A stretch of 52,289 bases of DNA, taken from NCBI GenBank assembly GCA_029260755.1, contig JAJDCQ010000071.1, positions 1 to 52,289 on the forward strand, given 5' to 3'. Made by a program: the position numbers and the translations under genes. The notes beneath the pieces are model-generated. The model saw nothing but the letters and a program-made list of their open reading frames with translations. It made no database searches and was not told the origin of the DNA. Every line of letters starts with the position of its first letter. Position 1 is the first letter of the stretch. Of this stretch, positions 6,885-17,059 are shown in pieces. Source of the stretch: Planctomycetota bacterium (lineage in GTDB: Bacteria; Planctomycetota; J058; JAJDCQ01).

Positions 6885-9640
6885 CCGAGCCGCTCCGCCT
6901 CGGCGCGCGCGGCGGCCGCATCGTCGGCGCGCCCGAGGCCGTCGAGCGCCGCCGCCCGGAGGCCGTGGAGCCGCGCGAGCTGCTTCTTCACGCGTGACCC
7001 TCGGATGCCGCGGGTCGTGTGATCGAGCGCCGACTCCCATCGCTCGTGCCGGAGCTCGTGGCGGGCGCCGACCTCGGCGATCGAGCCGGTCAGCGACGCG
7101 TCCTTCGGGTCCTCGACGATCTCGACCAGACCGAAGGTCCAAGCGTCGCGCAGGCTCCGAACGGCCGCATCGACGAGCGCCGACACATCGACGCCGCCCT
7201 CGTCGGCCCGCCCGCAGCACGACCGCTCCGACTCGGGGAGGTCGAGCGCCTCGACGATCAGCTCGTGGAGGAGGTCGACGACCGGCACGGCCTCGTCCAT
7301 GCGCCAGGGCACCGCGCCGGCGACCTCGACGAACTCCTGGATCGGGCCGTGGACGGCCGCGTCACTGATGCGGACCGACTCGAGGGCGAGGGCAAAGCGC
7401 TCGTCGAGGGTGTGCCGTCCCCCCGATCGGAGGACGATGTTGTTGGTGACGTAGGCGGTCCGCTCGGCGTCGGGCAGGGCGCGGTCGAGCTCGAGGGCGC
7501 GGGCGAACTCGGCGTCGACGTCGGCGGCCCGGGCCGGATCGACCCGGAGCTGCCGGGCGGCGCCGAGATGGACCCAGACCTCGTCGAGCCCGACGGCGAG
7601 CGCCGCATCCGCCCACGCCACGCGCCGGTCCGCGTGCTCCGTGGGGACGTGCGCGGCGAGGTAGAGCAGCCGGGCGGGATTCCGCCGCGCGATCGGGCGC
7701 CCCGCGTCCTCGTCCCCGATCCGGACGAGGCGCTCGAGGCCCAGCGCGTTCGAGACCGCGCGAAAGCGGGGCGGCGCGTAGGGCCAGGCGCCGTGCGCGT
7801 CGAGCAGCGCCGCCGTCTCGAGGATCCGCTCCGCCCGCGCCGGCGTGAGCGCGTCGGAGAGGTGGAGGTAGCCCGAGAGCCCGAGCTGCTTCTGAAAGGC
7901 GACCGCGAGATCCGCCGGCATCCGCCGCCCCGGCTGACCGCCGCGGATCACCACGTCGGAGAGGGTCCGGATCGCGGCGATCTCGGAGCCCTCGTCGCCG
8001 ATGAGCCGGAGAAAGCGCTCGAGCGCCCATCGCTGAAGCTCCCACGGAAGGCTCCCCCGGTCGGGCGCGATGCCGTGCTCCTCGATGGCCGACTCGAGGT
8101 CGGCGAAGATCGCGTCGCGGTCCCCGGGCGCGACCGCCAGCCGATGCTCGGCCCGCCGGAGGAAGAGCCGACCGCGCGTCGCCTCGTCGAGCCCGACCCC
8201 ACGCAGGAGCGCCTTCCACGGGACCGCGTCGAACGGCGGCGCGAGGAGCGCGGCCTCGGCCTCGGTCGACCCTCCGTCGGCGATCGCGAGGGCGAGCGGG
8301 CCGGCGAGCTCGACCGAGGCCGGCTCGATCGGCTCGGCGCCGTGGAGGACGTGACTCAACGGCCCGAGCCGGCGCGCCCCGTGAAGGGTCCGGCTGGCGC
8401 GGCCGAGGAGCGTCCGGTCGAGGGCGCCCTCGGGCCGCACGGCCGTCGCGAGCCCGCGGGCGGCCTCGGCCTCCGCGTCGCTCCCGGCCGGCGATCCGAC
8501 GACCGCGGCCAGGAACCGGAGCACCTCGGCCCGCCGCCGCTGCTCGACCGTTCCCGCGTCCTCGAGCGCGACGACGACCGCCGCGAGCTCCTGCTCCTCC
8601 TCGGCGTCGAGCGGCCCCCGCTCCTCGAGCACCCGCTCGAGCGCGGCGAGGCTCGCCGCCGGGGCGCGCCCCCGCAACGCGGCCGGCGAGAGGAGAAGGC
8701 CGATGATGGCGACCAGGACGATCGCCGCGATGCCCACCCGAGCGCCGCGCGAGCGGAGGACGCCGGCCTCGATCGGCTTCGCCTCGACCGACTCGCCCCG
8801 GAGGAACCGCTCGAGGTCCTCGGCGAGGGCGCTCGCGGTCGGGTAGCGATCCTCCGGACGCTTCGCGAGCGCGCGGAGGCAGATCGCCTCGAGGTCGGCA
8901 TCGAGGCCCGGCCGCCAGCTCGCCGGCCGGGGAGGGAGCTCGTTGACGACCCGGGCGAGGATCGCCATCGCCTGGCCGCCGTCGGACTCGAACGGCGCGT
9001 GCGCGGTGAGCGCCGAGTAGAGGAGGCCGCCGAGGCCGTAGACATCGACCGGCGGGCCGAGGGCCCGCTCGCTCGAGGCGCTCACCTGCTCGGGCGCCAT
9101 GAACGCCGGCGTCCCGACGCACTCGCCTGTCGCGGTGAGCTGCTCGGAGAAGGCGTCGTAGGCGAGGCCGAAGTCGACCAGCCGCGGCTCGCGCCGCTCG
9201 TCGATGATCACGTTCTCGGGCTTGATGTCGCGGTGGATGACGTCATGGGCGTGGACGTGCGCGACCGCCCGGGCGAGCTTCCCGACGAGCGCCGCGGCGA
9301 CCGGCGGCTCGAGGGGGCCGTGACGCAGCCACTCCGCCAGCGAGCGGCCCGCGACCAGCTCCATCGCGCACCACGGCCGGCCGTGGTCGATGCCGCAGGC
9401 GTGGATCCGTACCAGATGCGCGTGCGGCTCGATCCGGGCGAGCGACTCCACCTCGCGCCGGAACCGCGCGACGAGACGCTCGGGGTCGGCGCCGACCGAG
9501 ACGAGGATCACCTTGAGGGCGTGGGTCGCCCCGGTGGCGCGGTGCCGCGCCCGGACGACGACGCCCATGCCGCCCCGGCCGATCATCGCCTCGACGAGGT
9601 AGGGCCCGACGGTCGAGCCGGGGGTGAACGCGATCGCCAC
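6878..9640 (-). CDS. Membrane Ser/Thr protein kinase with large extracytoplasmic region
   Basis: A 920-residue protein with an N-terminal Hanks-type kinase: glycine loop GRGGMG at 21-26, Lys43 in ALKVIL, HRDIKPEN at 136-143 (Asp138), VDFG with Asp156, and GTPAFMAPE. All catalytic residues are present. One membrane helix follows at about 300-316, then about 600 residues of helical, Ala/Leu/Arg-rich sequence ending in TPR-like helices, with no PASTA domain. It should sense envelope or periplasmic conditions and phosphorylate cytoplasmic proteins; FHA proteins such as the one at 45790-47511 are natural readers. GTG start 9 nt after the upstream exported protein gene. Its 3' end overlaps the convergent DUF3179 gene by 7 nt. 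It is paralogous over its whole length to the kinase at 31267-33939. Confidence 0.92.
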   Translation of the reverse strand: MAIAFTPGSTVGPYLVEAMIGRGGMGVVVRARHRATGATHALKVILVSVGADPERLVARFRREVESLARIEPHAHLVRIHACGIDHGRPWCAMELVAGRSLAEWLRHGPLEPPVAAALVGKLARAVAHVHAHDVIHRDIKPENVIIDERREPRLVDFGLAYDAFSEQLTATGECVGTPAFMAPEQVSASSERALGPPVDVYGLGGLLYSALTAHAPFESDGGQAMAILARVVNELPPRPASWRPGLDADLEAICLRALAKRPEDRYPTASALAEDLERFLRGESVEAKPIEAGVLRSRGARVGIAAIVLVAIIGLLLSPAALRGRAPAASLAALERVLEERGPLDAEEEQELAAVVVALEDAGTVEQRRRAEVLRFLAAVVGSPAGSDAEAEAARGLATAVRPEGALDRTLLGRASRTLHGARRLGPLSHVLHGAEPIEPASVELAGPLALAIADGGSTEAEAALLAPPFDAVPWKALLRGVGLDEATRGRLFLRRAEHRLAVAPGDRDAIFADLESAIEEHGIAPDRGSLPWELQRWALERFLRLIGDEGSEIAAIRTLSDVVIRGGQPGRRMPADLAVAFQKQLGLSGYLHLSDALTPARAERILETAALLDAHGAWPYAPPRFRAVSNALGLERLVRIGDEDAGRPIARRNPARLLYLAAHVPTEHADRRVAWADAALAVGLDEVWVHLGAARQLRVDPARAADVDAEFARALELDRALPDAERTAYVTNNIVLRSGGRHTLDERFALALESVRISDAAVHGPIQEFVEVAGAVPWRMDEAVPVVDLLHELIVEALDLPESERSCCGRADEGGVDVSALVDAAVRSLRDAWTFGLVEIVEDPKDASLTGSIAEVGARHELRHERWESALDHTTRGIRGSRVKKQLARLHGLRAAALDGLGRADDAAAARAEAERLGQ

Positions 9641-9649
9641 GGCGCGCCC

Positions 9650-10438
9650 TCAGTCCTCGTCGTCGTCGGGGACGAGGTCCTTCGGGTCCGGAAACGCGTG
9701 GGGGTAGACGCCGGCGAACGCGTCGTGGAGGACGACGAGGCGGCTGACGAGGATCCGCGGGGCGTCGACCGACGCATCGGTCGCCTCGTCGAGGAGCTTG
9801 CCCTTCTTGCTGACGGGCCGCGTCGCATCGATGAGCCCCTCGACCCAGAGCTTCTTGCCGCGCTTGATGCTCTTGGCATTGCCCTCGCCGGCGAGGAGGA
9901 CGACGTCGCTCTTGCCGAGCGCGATCGTCAGCGGCGCGAACTCGATCCGGACGACGCCACGGCTCCAGTCGAAGTCGGTGCCGGCGAGCCAGGCGAGGGT
10001 CCGGCCGCCGACCGTGCGGTCACCCGCGGGCAGCGGCTCGATCGCGAAGCCCGCGACGATCGCCGCCCGGTCGGCGATCTTCCCGACGACGTTGCTGCCC
10101 GAGTCCTGGATGAACTCGCGCTTGCCGAGGATCCAGGCCTCCTTCGCGTGCGCGCCGAGCAGCGCCGTGTTCGCCGCCGGGACCGGCTTGTCGACGCGCA
10201 CCCGGCTCTCGTCGGGGACGAGCTCGACGACGTGCCAGACCTTCGCCCGGTCGCGGAAGAGACCGACGCCGGTCTTGCTGTCCCAGCTCTTGAGGGTCAC
10301 CGGCGCCGAGAACGGCTTCACCGCGCCCGCCTCCTCGTCGTCGCCGTCGTCCCCGAGGACGGCGACGGGAGCCGACGCGACGAGCCCGAGGGTGAGGATG
10401 ACGGCGACCGCGAACGCGAGCAGGCCACGGAGCTTCAT
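9650..10438 (-). CDS. Exported protein of unknown function
   Basis: The frame is open well upstream, but the start is placed at the ATG at 10438 because it gives a clear signal peptide (MKLRGLLAFAVAVILTLGLV, then ASAPVAVLG) and because sequence further upstream belongs to the preceding membrane-protein gene. The mature part (about 235 residues) begins with an acidic linker, then a small beta domain (VTLKSWDSKTGVGLFRDRAK, WHVVELVPDE) and ends in an Asp/Glu-rich tail. No family recognised. It lies 32 nt after the membrane-protein gene and 9 nt before the kinase gene, so cotranscription with the kinase is likely. It might be a ligand or partner of the kinase extracytoplasmic region, which is inference. 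Confidence 0.65.
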   Translation of the reverse strand: MKLRGLLAFAVAVILTLGLVASAPVAVLGDDGDDEEAGAVKPFSAPVTLKSWDSKTGVGLFRDRAKVWHVVELVPDESRVRVDKPVPAANTALLGAHAKEAWILGKREFIQDSGSNVVGKIADRAAIVAGFAIEPLPAGDRTVGGRTLAWLAGTDFDWSRGVVRIEFAPLTIALGKSDVVLLAGEGNAKSIKRGKKLWVEGLIDATRPVSKKGKLLDEATDASVDAPRILVSRLVVLHDAFAGVYPHAFPDPKDLVPDDDED

Positions 10439-10470
10439 GACGTCGGTCTCCGGGCGTCGTTCGACGCCGA

Positions 10471-11184
10471 TCAGGACGGCCCGCACCCGCCGGCGCGGAT
10501 GGCCACGCCGGCGACGAGGTAGGCGAGCCAGTGAACCGAGAGGGAGTAGCCGACGCCGCCCCGGAAGCGGGCGATCAGCGGCGGAAAGATGAGCGCGGCC
10601 CCGAACGAGGCGGCGACGATCGGGATGCCCGCCCAGCCCTTGAGCGGGATCACGAGGAAGTGGAGGGTGCCGAAGATCGCCGCGAACGCGCCGACGAGCC
10701 CGAGCCCGCGGTGTCCGCGATGGAGGAGGCGCCGCACCAGGACGAGGATCATCGCCTGCTGGAAGACGAGCTCCGGCAGCTTCGCGGCCAGGTAGACGGC
10801 ATCCATCCGGACGACCCCGAGCTGACGATCGCGGCACGCCTCGAAGAGCTCGGCCGTGGCGGGCAGACCCGTCCGCGCCCACGCGTACACGAGCCCGACG
10901 AGGACGGCGACCGCGCCGAGGACCAGGAGCGGCGCGATCGCCGGCCCCGAGGTCTCGGCCGGCGCCGGGCGGAGCAGCTCACGACGGAAGAGCGCGACGC
11001 CGACGACGGTCGCGCCGGCGAACCAGAGCCCCGAGACCCACGACTGGCCGAACATCCCGTAGCCCGACGGGATCAGGACGAGCTGGAAGACGCCGAACGG
11101 GATCAACCACGCCGCGAGCCAGGCGGCCACCCAGAGCGCGTCCGAGGGCGGCGGATCGCTCGCGAGCTCGACGTCCGGGCCCAT
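10471..11184 (-). CDS. Multi-pass membrane protein, weakly CPBP-like
   Basis: A 237-residue hydrophobic protein with about six predicted membrane segments. Two stretches (KLPELVFQQAMILVLVRRLL and FAAIFGTLHF, then SVHWLAYLVAG) occupy the positions of the conserved motifs of CPBP/Abi intramembrane proteases (EExxxR, FxxxH, HxxxN), but the Glu-Glu pair and Asn are not intact, so proteolytic activity is doubtful. The ATG at 11184 follows the tyrS stop by 5 nt. The gene is in the run cysteine synthase, AsmA-like, tyrS, this gene, exported protein, kinase. Function unknown. Confidence 0.55.
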   Translation of the reverse strand: MGPDVELASDPPPSDALWVAAWLAAWLIPFGVFQLVLIPSGYGMFGQSWVSGLWFAGATVVGVALFRRELLRPAPAETSGPAIAPLLVLGAVAVLVGLVYAWARTGLPATAELFEACRDRQLGVVRMDAVYLAAKLPELVFQQAMILVLVRRLLHRGHRGLGLVGAFAAIFGTLHFLVIPLKGWAGIPIVAASFGAALIFPPLIARFRGGVGYSLSVHWLAYLVAGVAIRAGGCGPS

Positions 11185-11189
11185 GCGCG

Positions 11190-12485
11190 TCAGGTCCGGA
11201 CGGACGCGCCGTCGCCCGCCTCCGCGAGCACCAGGCGCGCCTTCCGCTTCTTCCCGGCGGCGAGCAGGATCGAGCCGTCGCGGGCGTCATCAGCCGAGAT
11301 CGACCGATCCTCGGCCGCCTTCTCGTCCCAGACCCGGATCCCGCCGCCGCGGCAGAGCCGGCGCGCCTCGCCCTTGCTCTTGGCGAGGCCGGTCCGGACG
11401 AGGGCGTCGGTGATCTTGAGCCCCCCGTCGGCGAGCTCGTCCGTCGTGACCGGGTGGGCCGGCAGGGCGGCCAGGGCATCGGCGGTGAGCTCGCCGCCCC
11501 GGTTGCCGCCCGCGAACAGCTTCTTCGCCGTCTCCTCCGCCTCGAGCGCGGCCGCCTCACCGTGGCACAGCGTCGTCACCTCGCGGGCGAGGCGGACCTT
11601 CGCCTCGTTGAGGTCGACGCCGCTCCTGGCCTCGGTCAGCCCGACGATCTCCGCCTCCTCGAGGAAGGTGAACAGCCGGAAGAAGCGCGCCACGTCGGCG
11701 TCGTCGACGTTGCGCCAGTACTGGCTGAACTCGAACGGCGATGTCTGCTCCGCGTCGAGCCAGACCGCGCCCTTCTCGGTCTTGCCCATCTTCTTGCCGC
11801 CGGCGGTCGTCAGGAGCGGCCAGGTGAGACCCCACGCCTCGCTCCCCTCGACCCGGCGGATGAGCTCGGTGCCGGCGGTGATGTTGCCCCACTGGTCGTT
11901 GCCGCCGAGCTGGAGCCGGCAGTCGTGGCGCTGACGCAGGACGAGGAAGTCGTAGGCCTGCAGAATCTGGTAGTTGAACTCGAGGAAGGAGAGCCCCTCC
12001 TCCCGCTCGAGGCGCTGCCGATACCCCTCGGCCTTGATCATCACGTTGACCTTGAAGTACCGCCCGATCTCGCGGAGGAAGTCGACGTACCGGAGGTCGT
12101 TCAGCCAGTCGCCGTTGTCGATCATGAGGGCGTCGCCCTCGCCCGCGCCGAACCGCACGTAGCGGCCGATCTGCGCCTGCTGGCACGCCATGTTGTGGGC
12201 GATCGCCTCGTCGTCGAGGAGCTTCCGCATCTCGGTCTTGCCCGACGGGTCGCCGACCCGCCCGGTGCCGCCGCCGATGATCGCGATCGGCCGATGCCCG
12301 AGGCGCTGGAGGTTCGCCATCGTCATGATCGGCAGGAGATGCCCGACGTGGAGGCTGTCGGCGGTCGGGTCGAATCCGATGTAGAAGGTCACCGAGCCCG
12401 CCTGAAGGGCCGCGTCGAGCTGGTCGACCGGCTCGGTCACCTGCTCCACGTAGCCGCGCCCGCGGAGGAACTGGAGTGGGGTCAT
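11190..12485 (-). CDS. tyrS: Tyrosyl-tRNA synthetase
   Basis: Charges tRNA-Tyr with tyrosine in the cytoplasm. The 431-residue length is normal for bacterial TyrRS. Seen: YIGFDPTADSLHVGHLLP with HVGH (HIGH motif) at 46-49, GGGTGRVGDPSGK, NYQILQAYDF, LQLGGNDQWGNI, the KMSKS equivalent KKMGKT at about 232-237, and a C-terminal S4 RNA-binding domain (DALVRTGLAKSKGEARRLCR). The ATG overlaps the stop of the AsmA-like gene by 4 nt (ATGA), so translation is coupled. It is the only obvious housekeeping gene in this run, which places envelope and signalling genes under the same transcript. No T-box is expected or seen, because the gene is internal to the run. Confidence 0.97.
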   Translation of the reverse strand: MTPLQFLRGRGYVEQVTEPVDQLDAALQAGSVTFYIGFDPTADSLHVGHLLPIMTMANLQRLGHRPIAIIGGGTGRVGDPSGKTEMRKLLDDEAIAHNMACQQAQIGRYVRFGAGEGDALMIDNGDWLNDLRYVDFLREIGRYFKVNVMIKAEGYRQRLEREEGLSFLEFNYQILQAYDFLVLRQRHDCRLQLGGNDQWGNITAGTELIRRVEGSEAWGLTWPLLTTAGGKKMGKTEKGAVWLDAEQTSPFEFSQYWRNVDDADVARFFRLFTFLEEAEIVGLTEARSGVDLNEAKVRLAREVTTLCHGEAAALEAEETAKKLFAGGNRGGELTADALAALPAHPVTTDELADGGLKITDALVRTGLAKSKGEARRLCRGGGIRVWDEKAAEDRSISADDARDGSILLAAGKKRKARLVLAEAGDGASVRT

Positions 12486-15400
12486 GGCCCTCGGCCCTCG
12501 TTCGGGGTGCTGTCGCCGTCGCTCCCATCGGGAGACGCGCCGTCGCCGCCTCCCCCGTCACCGTCTCCGCCGTCGCCGTCGCCCTCGTCGTCGCCGAACA
12601 GGCCGAACAGGTCGCGGATCGGCTTGGTGATCGCGCTCAGCGGGTACGCCTCGACGGTCGGGTCGTCGATCGGTCCGTTGACGCTCACCTCGAACAGCAG
12701 CTTCCGCTGGAACATCTCCATCAGCCAGTCGAGGCCCGGGATCGGCGGCCGGCCGCCGATCGGGACGAACAGGCGAACGCCCTGGAGCTCGCCGTCCCAG
12801 GTCACCCGGCCGGTCCGTCCGTAGAGGGCGAGGCCGGTGCTGAGCATGTCGATCCGATCGATCTCGAGGCCGTCCTTGTCGAGCTTGAAGTCGAGGTTCA
12901 CCTCGCGGAAGGCGTCCCACGCCTCGACGAAGATGTCGCCCGTGTTCGAGCCCCGGGCGGCGGGCGTGAGCGAGAGGACGCGGAGGACGTTCACGAAGCC
13001 GGGGAACTTCGCGATCTCGGCGTCGGTGAGGTGCAGGTCGCCCTCGCCCTCGAAGCCCTCGTCGCCGCTCCGGAAGGAGACGTCCGCCGCGATCCGGCCG
13101 TTCGTGCCGGTGCGGAGCTCGCTCAGGAACGCGCCCTCGAGCTGGAGGCGTCCCTCGTAGCGGACCTTGTCCTCGCCCGGCCGGACGGTGACGGTGCCGG
13201 TGAGCAGCCCGCCGAGGAAGCGCGCCTTCAGCCGCTCGACGGTGAGGACGCCCTCCTCGAAGCGGAAGTCGGCGTGGAGGCCGTCGGCCTCCGAGCGCCC
13301 CTTCCCGATGAACGCGCGCGCGCCGTCGATCGACCCCTCGACCCGGATCACCTCCCCGTTCGCCCCGGTGATCACCGACAGGTGGATCGGCCCGCGGACG
13401 TCGCGCAGGACCGTCCCGACGTCGACGCTCGCGCGGTCGAGGCGGATCTCGAAGTTGCGGATGCCTCGTCCACCGATCGAGGGGAACGTGTAGAGCCCGA
13501 CCGAGATCCGCCCGTAGTCCTCCGCCTGCGCGAGCAGGCTCTTGATCCACCCGGGCAGCGCCTTCATCGTCTGGCCGGTCGCCCGGATCGGCCCGACGCT
13601 CGCCCGGAGCGCGACCGGCGCCTGCGGGCCGAGCGGCTTGCGGAACACTCGCTGGGCGACGATCTCCTCGCCCTCGGGCCCGCGCCCGGTGAGGTCGACG
13701 TCGCGGAGCCCGTCGGCGGCGAAGTCGAGGTGTCCCCGGATCTGCCGCACCACCATCCGCTCGGGGCCGCCGACGTCGACGGCCGCGGCGAGGCTCTCGG
13801 GCACCAGGCGTGACTCGATGATCGTCCCGGTCGGGCTCGCTCGCTCGGCGCGGGCGGCGATGGTGGCCGCGACGCCGACGCCGCCGGCCGCCAGACCCGA
13901 CGTGCCCGCCGGCGAGGCGGCGCCGCCGATGATCTTCACGCTCGCGCCGACGACGCCCGAGGGAGCCCAGTCCTCGATGACGTCGTCCCGCGTGTCCGCG
14001 GGCAGCGCCTGGAGGGCGAGGCCGACGGGGAGGGCGCGCAGCCCGACGACGAGGCGCTGGTCGCTCCCCCGGACCTGGCCGGCGACGGTGACGAGGGCAT
14101 CGGACGGATGGAGGACGCCCGAGAGCCCCCGGACGTCGATCGTCCCGTCGTCGCCCGCGATGACGAGGCCGTGGAGATCCTGGAGGCGTCGGCCGGCGAG
14201 GGCGCGGCCCACCTCACCCTCGAGGCCGAGCCCGGCGACCGCGACGGATGCTCCGAGCGGCCGCACCCGCGTCTCGACCTCGAGGTCGCCATCGGGCACC
14301 TCGCGGATCCGCACCAGGACGTCGGCCGGCCCGTCGGGATCGAGGGCGGCCACCTGGTCGCGGACCTCCACCGGGAGCGTCCGGACGAGCGCCGGTCCGA
14401 GCGGCACCGCCGCGCCCGCGACGTCGACCTCGATCGTCTGGACCGTGTCGCGCTCGGCGCCGCGCCCCGCGAGCGACTGGCTCCGGACCGTCCCGCGCGC
14501 GAGGAGGACCGGCTCGTCATCGCCGCCCGACTCGTCGCGCATCGACGGCGGCGTCCAGGCGCCCATCCGGCGCGGCTCGAGCTCCCCGTCGGCCTCGCCG
14601 CGGAGCCGGTCGACGCCGACGACGCTCGCCGCGATCGGCCCGAGCCCGCCGGCGATCGCGCCCGACACGCGCGCCCGCGGCCCCCAGTGGAACCCGAGTC
14701 CGTCGACGTCGACGGTGACGGTGCGGTCGTCGGGGTGCTTGGGGTCGAGGGCCACCTGGATCTTGAGGGCGCCGCTGCGCCACGCGAGCGGGAGCGGCAC
14801 CTCGGGCCCGGGCACCAGGGTGACCGAGCCGATCGGGGTCATCGTCACGTCGATGTAGGCCTCGATCTCCGAGGCGGCCTTCTTCACGGTGACGATCGCG
14901 TCGACCCGGCCGGCCGGCGCGAACCGGTCGATGATCTCGCTCACCTCCGGCCCGAGGCCGGCGATCAGCTGCGGACCGATCGGGACGTTCTTCGCCTTGA
15001 TCGTCAGATTGATCTCGGGGCCGAAGCCGAACTCCTTGCCCGCCGCGCCGAGGATGCCTCCCCCGATCCCGCCGGCGACGACCTGCATCTTGGTGCTCAG
15101 CGTTCCGTTCGCCTTGAACACCATCCCGTCGCGGCCGGAATCGGCCGCGGACCGGCCGAGGCCGACGACCTCAAGCACGCGGATCTCGCCCTCGACCACC
15201 TCGAGCGCGCCCGAGGCGATCTCGAACGGCCAGGTGAAGTCCTCGAAGTCGCCCCAGGCTCCGGCGACGTCGACGCGGGTGTGCGGCTGGATCGACTGGC
15301 CCGGCTCCTGGGAGATCTTGATCTCGGCGTCGATCGTGCCGGTCGGGCGGAACGCCTGCGCGATCTCGCTCTCGTCGGGCTCGAGGGCGTCGAAGAGATC

Positions 15401-17059
15401 CTGGGTGAAGGCCGCGTCCTCGATCCTCAGGAACGCGCGCTTGATCCAGTTGAGGCCGAGGACCGCGCCGCCGATCTCGATCGTCCCGCCGCCCTTGATG
15501 TCGCCCTTGAGCCCCTTGAAGTACTTCGTCTCGTCCTGGACCTCGATGTAACCGCGGAAGTTCCGGAGGGTGAGCGGGAAGATCGGCGGGTTGGCGTGAC
15601 CGCGCCCGCGCGGCAGGATCCGGAGGTACTGGTGGACCTTGTCCTCGCCGGGGCGGTTGAACGCGGTCAGCTCGACGTCGAGGAAGCCCGAGATCCCGAA
15701 GTCGTTCCAGTCGACGACCGTCTCGTAGGGCAGCGAGTCGCGGAGGGTGTCGTCGAGAGCGACGTCGCGGAACGTGGCGTGCGCGTAGAAGCTCGGACCG
15801 TGGGCGCCGCCCGGCGGCGGCCAGACGGGGGCGTCGCCGATCGGCGAGGGCGGCGTCGGCTCGTCCCCGGTCGGCTCGTCGCGGGTCGCGAACACGACGG
15901 TCGCCCGCGCGTCGATGCTCGCGCCTTCGCCGGGGCCAGCCTTGCCCGAGAGCTCCTGGACGAACGCGCCCCAGGGGTCGAACGTCACGACCGCGTGGAG
16001 CGGCCCGACCGGCCACTTGGGCGCCGCGTGGAGATCCTCGGCCTCGGGGTTGAGCGGCACCTCGAAGCGGAGGTCGTGGATGACGATCGCCCCGCTCACC
16101 GTCGTCTCCGAGCCGTCGTCATCCTCGGGCTCGTCCGGCTCGTCGGGGTCGGTCGTCGAGAACCCGTACTGGCTCACGATCACCTGACCGCCCTCTACGA
16201 GGATCGAGACGGCGCGCCCGATGCCCTCGCGGACCTCGGTCCCATCGCCCGCACCCGCGGTCGGCGCGGCGAGGTGCTGCACGAGTGCATCGACATCGAC
16301 CCGGGCCGAGAGCCCGAGCGGGGAGATCTTCTCGCGCTGCGCGGCCGGGATCCGCCGGACGACGCGATCGTCGACCAGGACGTCCGAGGCGCTCACCCGG
16401 AACGCGACCCGCCCGTCGCCGTCGCCGTCGAGCTCGAGCGAGAGCGGGCTCCGGACGAGCTCGTGGCTCGCGTCGGCCTGGAGGTGGAAGGCATCGAAGG
16501 GGCCGACGTGGCCGCGGACGGTGCCGATCGCGATCTCGTCCTCGCGCACGGGCATCGCGCCGTCGAGCAGCTCATCCCAGCGGGCGTCAGCGGATCGTTC
16601 TGCTCCGTCGCCGCCCGAGCCGTCAGAGCCGCCCGAGCCGGCGTCGTCCGAGGCCGCGAGCGCCGGCACGTCGAAGACCCAGTCGGCATCGGCGCGGAGC
16701 CGGATCGTCGGCTCCGCGATCGTCACCCGCCGCGGCGCGAAGAGCGGCAGGTCGACCTCGAGCTCCACCCGGGCGATCGTCACGACCGGATCGGAGGCCT
16801 CGGGGACGGCGCCCGCCTCCCAGATCCTCACGTCCTCGACGACGACGCGGTCGGGGAAGAGCAGGCGCGCCGGGCCGATCCGGACGTGGGCATCCGGGTG
16901 GAGCGCGGCCTGCAGCGCCTCGAGCGCCCGCGCCCGCAGCTCCTCGGGCCGGCTCAGCACCCAGAGGTCGACGGCGAGGAGGGCGATGAGGATCCCGCCC
17001 GCGAGGGTCGTCGCGAGGAGGCGCCCCCGGTTCGATCGAAGTCGGCGTCGCACGCGCAT
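12482..17059 (-). CDS. Large AsmA/TamB-like envelope protein
   Basis: A 1525-residue protein with an Arg-rich N-terminus, one membrane helix at about 15-35 (LLATTLAGGILIALLAVDLW) and a very long extracytoplasmic part of repeated beta strands, the pattern of AsmA-like proteins that form lipid-conducting bridges to the outer membrane or help its assembly. The C-terminal part (about 1180-1480: GRLQLEGAFLSELRTG, GEGDLHLTDAEIAKFPGF, RLFVPIGGRPPIPGLDWL, VNGPIDDPTVEAYPLSAI) resembles the AsmA/DUF3971 C-terminal module, followed by an Asp/Gly-rich tail. The frame stays open upstream to 17785, but that part overlaps the cysteine synthase gene. The ATG at 17059 forms TGATG with its stop and is chosen. 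It ends in an ATGA overlap with tyrS. Confidence 0.75.
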   Translation of the reverse strand: MRVRRRLRSNRGRLLATTLAGGILIALLAVDLWVLSRPEELRARALEALQAALHPDAHVRIGPARLLFPDRVVVEDVRIWEAGAVPEASDPVVTIARVELEVDLPLFAPRRVTIAEPTIRLRADADWVFDVPALAASDDAGSGGSDGSGGDGAERSADARWDELLDGAMPVREDEIAIGTVRGHVGPFDAFHLQADASHELVRSPLSLELDGDGDGRVAFRVSASDVLVDDRVVRRIPAAQREKISPLGLSARVDVDALVQHLAAPTAGAGDGTEVREGIGRAVSILVEGGQVIVSQYGFSTTDPDEPDEPEDDDGSETTVSGAIVIHDLRFEVPLNPEAEDLHAAPKWPVGPLHAVVTFDPWGAFVQELSGKAGPGEGASIDARATVVFATRDEPTGDEPTPPSPIGDAPVWPPPGGAHGPSFYAHATFRDVALDDTLRDSLPYETVVDWNDFGISGFLDVELTAFNRPGEDKVHQYLRILPRGRGHANPPIFPLTLRNFRGYIEVQDETKYFKGLKGDIKGGGTIEIGGAVLGLNWIKRAFLRIEDAAFTQDLFDALEPDESEIAQAFRPTGTIDAEIKISQEPGQSIQPHTRVDVAGAWGDFEDFTWPFEIASGALEVVEGEIRVLEVVGLGRSAADSGRDGMVFKANGTLSTKMQVVAGGIGGGILGAAGKEFGFGPEINLTIKAKNVPIGPQLIAGLGPEVSEIIDRFAPAGRVDAIVTVKKAASEIEAYIDVTMTPIGSVTLVPGPEVPLPLAWRSGALKIQVALDPKHPDDRTVTVDVDGLGFHWGPRARVSGAIAGGLGPIAASVVGVDRLRGEADGELEPRRMGAWTPPSMRDESGGDDEPVLLARGTVRSQSLAGRGAERDTVQTIEVDVAGAAVPLGPALVRTLPVEVRDQVAALDPDGPADVLVRIREVPDGDLEVETRVRPLGASVAVAGLGLEGEVGRALAGRRLQDLHGLVIAGDDGTIDVRGLSGVLHPSDALVTVAGQVRGSDQRLVVGLRALPVGLALQALPADTRDDVIEDWAPSGVVGASVKIIGGAASPAGTSGLAAGGVGVAATIAARAERASPTGTIIESRLVPESLAAAVDVGGPERMVVRQIRGHLDFAADGLRDVDLTGRGPEGEEIVAQRVFRKPLGPQAPVALRASVGPIRATGQTMKALPGWIKSLLAQAEDYGRISVGLYTFPSIGGRGIRNFEIRLDRASVDVGTVLRDVRGPIHLSVITGANGEVIRVEGSIDGARAFIGKGRSEADGLHADFRFEEGVLTVERLKARFLGGLLTGTVTVRPGEDKVRYEGRLQLEGAFLSELRTGTNGRIAADVSFRSGDEGFEGEGDLHLTDAEIAKFPGFVNVLRVLSLTPAARGSNTGDIFVEAWDAFREVNLDFKLDKDGLEIDRIDMLSTGLALYGRTGRVTWDGELQGVRLFVPIGGRPPIPGLDWLMEMFQRKLLFEVSVNGPIDDPTVEAYPLSAITKPIRDLFGLFGDDEGDGDGGDGDGGGGDGASPDGSDGDSTPNEGRGP